Of a DNA stretch of 16,954 nt, positions 11,915 through 16,954 are shown piece by piece; within the stretch, counting starts at the first letter, position 1; every line of letters begins with the position of its first letter. Both the position numbers and the translations under genes were made by a program. The stretch lies in contig JAENJC010000004.1 in NCBI GenBank assembly GCA_016844545.1, positions 1-16,954 on the forward strand. Direction: 5' to 3'. This DNA is from Deltaproteobacteria bacterium (GTDB taxonomy: Bacteria; Desulfobacterota; JAENJC01). Under the pieces are notes generated by a model. It was not told the DNA's origin. It saw only the letters and a program-made list of their open reading frames with translations, and made no database searches.

Positions 11915-12725
11915 ACTTTAAAGCCATTTTAATCCTCAAAAAAGCCTCCTCTGCATCAAAGACTTCACTCCCAAGATCAACGCCCTTTAACTTCAAAGCA
12001 TTTCTGAGAGACTGTATCGGCGAGATCTCTGATACTGTCTCCTTAATCAACTCAGCCCCTCCATCTCCAACCAGAGTCCCATTTTCCAGAAAAATCACCC
12101 TGTCACAAATATTTAATACCCCCTCCCAGTCCTGTGTGGCGACAATTACAGTCTTACCCATCTTTCCCTGAAGCCTCTTCAATTCCTTAACTATTTCCCT
12201 CTTCCCTCTATCGTCAAGACCAGCCAGAGGCTCATCAAGCGCTATCACCTCCGGGTTAAGAACAAGGATGGCTGCAATGGCAACCATCCTCTTTTCCCCG
12301 CTTGACAGCTCCAACGGCGACCTGTCACGATAAGTATGAAAGTCTATATCTACAGCGTTAAGAGCATCCCTGAGCCGAGTCTCAATCTCTCTTTCAGAAA
12401 TACCCGCCCGCCTCAGGGGAAAAGAAAGATCGCCGTATACGCTCTCTTCAAAAAACTGTCTCTCATGAAACTGGAGAACTACTCCTACGGCCCTGCAGAC
12501 CATTAACTCCGCTGAATTCCCAGGAGAAACGGTAATGCTGCCGGAGGTTGGTTTAATCAAGCCACCCAATAGCTGAAGGAATGTAGACCGTCCACTCCCA
12601 GGTCTGCCTATGACTGCAACTAATTCACCGCGATCTATGGACAGAGACAACCCCTTAATGGCAGTCTTCTCGATAGGGGTCCCTTTATTGTAGATGTAAG
12701 TTACGTCTTTGAAGATAATAGACAT
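11913..12725 (-). CDS. Orphan ABC transporter ATPase (CbiO/EcfA-like) with altered Walker A and H-loop
   Basis: This 270-residue ATP-binding subunit resembles the cobalt/energy-coupling-factor (CbiO/EcfA) group: IIFKDVTYIYNKGTPIEKTAI at the start, Q-loop at Q85, signature LSSGEKR (140-146) and Walker B IALDEPLAGLD (161-171). Two key residues differ. Walker A reads GRPGSGRST (40-48), with R46 in place of the phosphate-binding Lys. The H-loop reads ATQDWE, with Q198 in place of the switch His. The codons (CGG and CAG) confirm both. No permease (EcfT or S component) or partner is in the window. ATP hydrolysis is therefore likely reduced; it might work in a heterodimer or act as a regulatory ATPase. 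It follows the NtrC-like gene by 49 bases on the same strand and has no clear ribosome-binding site. Confidence 0.85.
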   Translation of the reverse strand: MSIIFKDVTYIYNKGTPIEKTAIKGLSLSIDRGELVAVIGRPGSGRSTFLQLLGGLIKPTSGSITVSPGNSAELMVCRAVGVVLQFHERQFFEESVYGDLSFPLRRAGISEREIETRLRDALNAVDIDFHTYRDRSPLELSSGEKRMVAIAAILVLNPEVIALDEPLAGLDDRGKREIVKELKRLQGKMGKTVIVATQDWEGVLNICDRVIFLENGTLVGDGGAELIKETVSEISPIQSLRNALKLKGVDLGSEVFDAEEAFLRIKMALK

Positions 12726-12774
12726 ATCGGTAAAGTTAAAGCTAAACAGCTAAGATAGTAAGCCCTTTCACCTA

Positions 12775-14169
12775 TTAACCTTTTATTCCGTATTCCTTAA
12801 TCTTATACAGCAACGCCCTGTGGCTTAGTTCAAGGAGTTCCGCAGCATGGGTCCTGTTAGCGTGAGACTTTTCCAGCGCCCTCTTTATCAGCTCTTCCTC
12901 CATAGCCCTTGCTGCCTTTTTTATGGAAAGGTTGTCAGCAGGGATTCCGGTCTTCAGGCCGGTTCCAGGAGACGCTGAAACCATTTTTCCACGCACAGCA
13001 GGCGGTAAGGCCGAAACAGTGATATTTTCACCTTCCGAGAGAAGCACGCTCCTCTCAATGGCGTTCTCCAACTCCCTTACATTCCCTGGCCAGCTGTAAT
13101 CCATCAGTTGCTTCAAGGCCTCAGGAGAAACAGACCCGACCTTTATCCCATGCTTTTCTTTATACTTTCCAAGGAAGTGGCTGCTCAAGGCGGGAATATC
13201 CTCCGGCCTTTCTCTTAATGGCGGGAGGTGTATGGGAAGTACATTCAGGCGATAAAAAAGGTCTTCCCTGAACCTTCCCTCTCTTACTTCTCTGGCGAGG
13301 TCTTTTACTGTAGCGGCCACAATCCTCACGCTCACCCTTATCGGTTTCGTGTCCCCTATCCGCATTACCTCCTCTTCCTGAAGAACCCTTAATAGTTTTA
13401 CCTGCAGGTGAAAGGGAAGCTCTCCTATTTCATCCAGAAAAAGGGTTCCCCCCTCGGCCTCCTCAAAGAGCCCCTTTTTATTCCTTACCGCGTCAGTGAA
13501 GGCTCCCTTCACATGACCGAAAAACTCGCTCTCCAATAGGTTTTCTGGTATGGCCCCACAATTCACAGCTACAAACGCCTTACTGCCACGGGCTCCGTTA
13601 TAATGCAGCGCCCTTGCTATAAGCTCCTTTCCAGTTCCACTCTCTCCGGTAATCAGGACTGTGGTTTTATAGTCAGCCACTTTTTTTACTGTGGCCAGCA
13701 TTTTAACCATCTCCTCATTCTTTGTTATTATCCCGGTTACACCATAATCCTTTTTAACGACCTCCCTGAGTTCACTGTTTTCCCTCCTGAGCCTCTCTCT
13801 CTCCTCGGCCTTTCTTATGGTCAGGATAACTTCATCAGACTTGAAAGGCTTCGATATATAGTCGTATGCCCCAAGCTTCATGGCCTCTATGGCATCATCA
13901 ATAGTGCCGTAGGCAGACATCATAATAATAGTGCTCTCACCCCTGACCCCTGACCACTGACCACTGGCCGCTTTTAAGAAGGTAATCCCGTCCATTACAG
14001 GCATCCTTATATCGCAGAGGACGGTGTCATAGATAGACTTCTCCAGGCAATTCAACGCCTCACGACCGTTTTTCACAGCCTCCACCTCATAACCTTCCTT
14101 AGTAAGGATAATTGAAAGGATATGGCGAAGGTTTTCCTCATCATCGACTACAAGAACCTTTTTACCCAC
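12775..14169 (-). CDS. NtrC-family sigma-54-dependent response regulator
   Basis: A 464-residue activator with receiver, AAA+ and Fis-type helix-turn-helix domains. In the receiver (1-120), the acidic pocket is D9/D10, the phospho-acceptor D53 (CDIRMPVMDG), S85 and K107. The AAA+ core has Walker A GESGTGKE (175-182), the sigma-54 contact loop as GAFTDA (222-227, not the commoner GAFTGA) and Walker B GGTLFLDE (240-247). The Fis helix-turn-helix is at the end (THAAELLELSHRALLYKIKEYGI). D53 to S85 is 32 residues, against 28 in the neighbouring regulator, because SGQWSGVR (69-76) is encoded by a heptamer repeat. The start is GTG at 14169 with GAGG upstream. It shares a strand with a kinase and a PilR-like gene; its target is unknown. 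Confidence 0.93.
   Translation of the reverse strand: MGKKVLVVDDEENLRHILSIILTKEGYEVEAVKNGREALNCLEKSIYDTVLCDIRMPVMDGITFLKAASGQWSGVRGESTIIMMSAYGTIDDAIEAMKLGAYDYISKPFKSDEVILTIRKAEERERLRRENSELREVVKKDYGVTGIITKNEEMVKMLATVKKVADYKTTVLITGESGTGKELIARALHYNGARGSKAFVAVNCGAIPENLLESEFFGHVKGAFTDAVRNKKGLFEEAEGGTLFLDEIGELPFHLQVKLLRVLQEEEVMRIGDTKPIRVSVRIVAATVKDLAREVREGRFREDLFYRLNVLPIHLPPLRERPEDIPALSSHFLGKYKEKHGIKVGSVSPEALKQLMDYSWPGNVRELENAIERSVLLSEGENITVSALPPAVRGKMVSASPGTGLKTGIPADNLSIKKAARAMEEELIKRALEKSHANRTHAAELLELSHRALLYKIKEYGIKG
13944..13967 (-). repeat. In-frame heptamer array inside the NtrC-like gene
   Basis: On the plus strand the heptamer TGACCMC is repeated three times (TGACCCC 13944-13950, TGACCAC 13951-13957, TGACCAC 13958-13964), followed by TGG. 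The same word family is intergenic at 3973-3995, on the other strand. Twenty-one bases equals seven codons, so the reading frame is kept. Confidence 0.75.
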
Positions 14170-14188
14170 CTATTGCACCTCAAATATT

Positions 14189-14250
14189 GCTGGGCACTGC
14201 CCACCCTACAGTTCACTCCTCACTCTTTACTCCTCACGCTTCACGCCTTC
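14189..14250. repeat. Two dispersed repeats between and inside the regulator genes
   Basis: GCTGGGCACTGCCCACCCTACA (14189-14210) is a palindromic element; its reverse strand starts TGTAGGGTGGGC, a common dispersed motif in environmental genomes (memory). Next to it, 14228-14249 matches 9294-9315 (in the fabZ-lpxA gap) at 21 of 22 bases. The second repeat contains the stop codon and the last eight codons of the PilR-like gene. Confidence 0.65.
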
Positions 14251-15630
14251 CTGCTCATCACTGTCTTCTTCCGAATCCTCTCCGGTGTTTAACCCATATT
14301 TATCCAATCTGTACCGTATAGACCTGAAGGATATATTAAGCAGCTTGGCAGCCCTCTTTTTTACACCATCCACCTTATCCAGGGCAGCGACTAGCAGCGC
14401 CTTCTCATACTTACCGACGGCCTGCTCCAGATCCAACCCTTCAGGAGGGATATATGTCAGCTGCTTAAAGCCGGGAAGACTTTCGGCAGAAAGTTGCACC
14501 CCCTGCTCCAGGGCCACGCCCCTCTCAATCACGTTTTCAAGCTCCCTAACATTACCTGGATAGCTGTAACCCTCAAGAATACGCATCGCCACAGTAGTTA
14601 TTCCCTTCACATCTTTTCCATGCTCCTTAGCATATTTATCCAGGAAATGCAGGGCCAGGATCGGGACATCGGAAAGCCTCTCTCTTAATGGAGGCATCCT
14701 TATCTGAAGTACATTAAGTCGGTAATATAGGTCCTCTCTGAAGGTACCCTTCTTAACCTCCTCCTCCAAAGTCTTGTTAGTAGCTGATATGACCCTCACG
14801 TCCACAGTTATATCCTCAGTGCCTCCCACCCTCCTGAAGCTTCTCTCCTGGATGACCCTTAAAAGCTTGACCTGAATTAGTAGTGGAAGCTCTCCTATTT
14901 CATCCAGAAAAACCGTTCCGCCATCCGCCATCTCGAAAAGTCCGGCCTTATTCGCTATAGCGCCTGTAAAAGAGCCCTTCATGTGCCCAAATAGCTCACT
15001 TTCCATCAAGCCGTCAGGAATAGCCCCACAGGTTATGGTTACGAAAGGCTTATCTCTTCTGGGGCTCTGAAAGTGTATCGCCTTGGCCACCAGCTCCTTT
15101 CCTGTACCGCTCTCCCCCTCAACGAGGACGTTGGTCTTAGTCGGGCCTATCTTTTCTATAAGGTCATAGACCCTTAGCATCTCAGGTGAGTTCCCCAGGA
15201 TACTGCCAAATGAATATCTTTCCCTAAACTCCCTTTTAAGAAGAAGGTTTTCAACCTCAAGCCTCTTCTTCTCCAGGGCGTTCTTTATGATTAGCTTTAT
15301 CTCATCTACCTTAAACGGTTTCGTTATATAATCGTAGGCCCCTGCCTTCATGGCCTCAACACCGGATTCAGTGGATGCATATGCAGTTATCATTATGACT
15401 GTGGTATCAGGGCAAACTTCTTTTACATTTCGCAGAAGCTCAATCCCGTTCATCCCCGGCATCTGAACATCTGAGACAATAAGGTCATAGATGGTGTCTT
15501 TAAGCATCTTTAATGCTTCCTTTCCATTCCCGGCAGAGGAGACCTTGTATCCCTCCTTTGACAGCATTATCTCAAGGAATTCTCTCATTGAGACTTCATC
15601 ATCAACTATCAGTATCTTGCTTTTTGCCAC
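14227..15630 (-). CDS. PilR-like sigma-54-dependent response regulator
   Basis: A 467-residue (from GTG 15630) NtrC-family regulator. The receiver domain has D10/D11, D54 (VSDVQMPG), T82 and K104. The AAA+ domain has GESGTGKE (172-179) and GSFTGA (219-224, in GHMKGSFTGA), a form frequent in PilR. It ends with a Fis-type helix-turn-helix (GVKKRAAKLLNISFRSIRYR) and a highly acidic tail (GEDSEEDSDEQ) whose final residues EGVKREE come from a dispersed repeat. The GTG start gives the family-like MAKSKILIVDDE and has GGGG five bases upstream; an ATG at 15660 would add ten residues and starts only seven bases after the kinase stop, so it is a reasonable alternative. The adjacent kinase resembles PilS, so control of type IV pili or other sigma-54 genes is likely, but no pilus gene is in view. 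Confidence 0.9.
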   Translation of the reverse strand: MAKSKILIVDDEVSMREFLEIMLSKEGYKVSSAGNGKEALKMLKDTIYDLIVSDVQMPGMNGIELLRNVKEVCPDTTVIMITAYASTESGVEAMKAGAYDYITKPFKVDEIKLIIKNALEKKRLEVENLLLKREFRERYSFGSILGNSPEMLRVYDLIEKIGPTKTNVLVEGESGTGKELVAKAIHFQSPRRDKPFVTITCGAIPDGLMESELFGHMKGSFTGAIANKAGLFEMADGGTVFLDEIGELPLLIQVKLLRVIQERSFRRVGGTEDITVDVRVISATNKTLEEEVKKGTFREDLYYRLNVLQIRMPPLRERLSDVPILALHFLDKYAKEHGKDVKGITTVAMRILEGYSYPGNVRELENVIERGVALEQGVQLSAESLPGFKQLTYIPPEGLDLEQAVGKYEKALLVAALDKVDGVKKRAAKLLNISFRSIRYRLDKYGLNTGEDSEEDSDEQEGVKREE

Positions 15631-15667
15631 ATTTACCCCATTAGAGACATGCCATAGCATATCTCTA

Positions 15668-16945
15668 TCATTTTAACGGAAGCATCACTGTAAATACAGT
15701 CCCTTTGCCATTTTCACTGTCAACCCGGATATTTCCTCCATGGGCCTCTACTATCCTGTAGACCGTCGCAAGCCCTAAACCGGTTCCGTAGGTCTTTGTT
15801 GTAAAAAAAGGCTCAAACACCCTGTTAAGGTCCTTTACATCTATCCCCTCTCCTGAATCTCTTACTACTACTTTCGCCATACTACCATAAGCATCCAGGG
15901 AAATAGCAAGGTTTCCTCCAGCATGCATAGACTGCACTGCATTATTAAACAGGTTCCAGAGCACCTCCTTAAGTCTCTCATACTCTCCAAACACCTTTAC
16001 CCCGCTTTTTATCTCTTTCTGGACCTTTATACTCTGGTTCATAGAGAGTCCTTTCTCAAACACATCGAGGGTCTCAGCCACAACACAACTGAAATCGATC
16101 TCCTTCTTCTCAGGATTATAAGGCCTGGCATAGTCAAGAAAATCCGTGATCAGCCTGTTTAGCCGTTCCGATTCCCTGAGGATTATATCCATAAGCCGCC
16201 TGTTTTCCTGGCTCAGCTCCAGCTCATCCCTGAGTACCTGAATAGAGCCGCTCATGGAGGCCAGGGGATTCCTTATTTCGTGGGCTATCCCAGCCGCCAG
16301 CTTCCCCATGGCTGAGAGCTTTTCAGCCTTCCTCATGGCCTCCTCTGCCTCCCGAACCCTCTCTCTGGCCCTCCTTAGCTGCATGAACAAATGGCTGCTG
16401 AGAAAGGCGACGATATAAAAGGCAGTTATATTTATGAATATTTTATATAGTATCTGTGCGCCAGAATAGCTTTGCGGCCGGCTCAACGGACTTTCGATCT
16501 GTGGCAGATATCCATAATACTGCAAGTCCAGGAGGGCTCCATAAAGGATGCTGCTCAGAGAGGCAGTAAGAAAAACCAGCCTCCCATGAAGGACTATGCC
16601 TGCCCCCATGATGATAACTATGTAGAGGAAGGAAAATATGCTGTCTATGCCGCCTGTAACATATACAAGGGCTGTAGCAAGAAGCACATCTGCAACAACC
16701 TGAATATCGGCAAACAGGTCTACTTCTTTTACGAATGTTATGGTGATCAGTGAAATGATGGTTAGAAGATAGCTTGTCCCTATCAGGACATAGATGGGTA
16801 TAACGGAATGGGGCAGCAGGCTCTCGCCCTCTTTCAGATGGATGAATGCCGTGGTCCCCATAAGGAGGGTGACGATGACCATCCTGTAGGTCATCAGCCA
16901 TATCACCCTTTTTTTCAGATCATCCCCGTGGGGTCTTATTGACAT
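15668..16945 (-). CDS. PilS-like membrane sensor histidine kinase
   Basis: A 425-residue sensor kinase. The N-terminal half (about residues 15-190) has around six hydrophobic membrane segments with short loops and no large periplasmic domain, the PilS layout. A charged linker (192-213) leads to HisKA with GIAHEIRNPLA, phospho-acceptor H222, and then an ATPase domain with N-box (LWNLFNNAVQ), G1 (VVRDSGEGID), F-box (FEPFFTTK) and G2 (YGTGLGLAT). No PAS or HAMP domain is recognisable. The start ATG at 16945 lies nine bases from the window edge, so an upstream ribosome-binding site or an earlier start cannot be judged. It is followed by a PilR-like and then an NtrC-like regulator; the first is the likely partner. 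Confidence 0.9.
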   Translation of the reverse strand: MSIRPHGDDLKKRVIWLMTYRMVIVTLLMGTTAFIHLKEGESLLPHSVIPIYVLIGTSYLLTIISLITITFVKEVDLFADIQVVADVLLATALVYVTGGIDSIFSFLYIVIIMGAGIVLHGRLVFLTASLSSILYGALLDLQYYGYLPQIESPLSRPQSYSGAQILYKIFINITAFYIVAFLSSHLFMQLRRARERVREAEEAMRKAEKLSAMGKLAAGIAHEIRNPLASMSGSIQVLRDELELSQENRRLMDIILRESERLNRLITDFLDYARPYNPEKKEIDFSCVVAETLDVFEKGLSMNQSIKVQKEIKSGVKVFGEYERLKEVLWNLFNNAVQSMHAGGNLAISLDAYGSMAKVVVRDSGEGIDVKDLNRVFEPFFTTKTYGTGLGLATVYRIVEAHGGNIRVDSENGKGTVFTVMLPLK

Positions 16946-16954
16946 GTTATGTTT

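Noticed and set aside
11821..12171. Plus-strand open frame of 116 codons
   Set aside because: It lies mostly antisense to the well-supported ABC ATPase and has no protein-like features.

Overview
This 16,954-base window looks like the chromosome of an uncultured Gram-negative (diderm) bacterium. The outer-membrane genes (bamA, a Skp/OmpH chaperone, lpxD, fabZ, lpxA) show the cell type. The gene order around the lpx genes, a FecR-domain protein before bamA, and a PilS/PilR-like sigma-54 cluster next door would suit Nitrospirota or a former-Deltaproteobacteria lineage. This placement is inferred from layout only.

Left part (1-3969, + strand): the 3' end of a PhoH-family ATPase, a repeat-filled gap, RNase III (rnc) and the GTPase era. 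Genes rnc and era often sit next to each other; here about 1.5 kb of accessory DNA separates them. It holds a truncated beta-class DNA methyltransferase, an apparently intact toxin-antitoxin pair (DUF6516/TumE-type toxin with a coiled-coil antitoxin), four copies of a GGGAC-type repeat bracketing that pair, and a probable scrap of transposase that runs up to the era start codon.

Centre (4045-11117, + strand): an envelope-biogenesis run of FecR-domain periplasmic protein, bamA, skp/ompH, lpxD, fabZ, lpxA and a Gfo/Idh/MocA oxidoreductase. BamA and Skp act in outer-membrane protein assembly; LpxA and LpxD add the first acyl chains of lipid A; FabZ works in fatty-acid elongation on the same hydroxyacyl-ACP pool. 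The oxidoreductase could be a GnnA-like enzyme for 3-amino lipid A or another sugar dehydrogenase. lpxI/lpxH and lpxB, often next in such clusters, are not here. A small YfcE-type phosphodiesterase follows.

Right part (11913-16945, - strand, convergent with the centre): a membrane histidine kinase, a PilR-like sigma-54 activator, a second NtrC-type activator, and an orphan ABC ATPase whose Walker A lysine and H-loop histidine are both replaced.

Most gaps longer than about 50 bases hold short dispersed or palindromic repeats. Two of these repeats lie inside coding sequence: one in the receiver domain of the NtrC-like regulator and one forming the C-terminus of the PilR-like regulator. No tRNA, rRNA or CRISPR array was seen. 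The most unusual material is the repeat biology, the cassette between rnc and era, and the degenerate ABC ATPase; no wholly new multi-gene system could be demonstrated.
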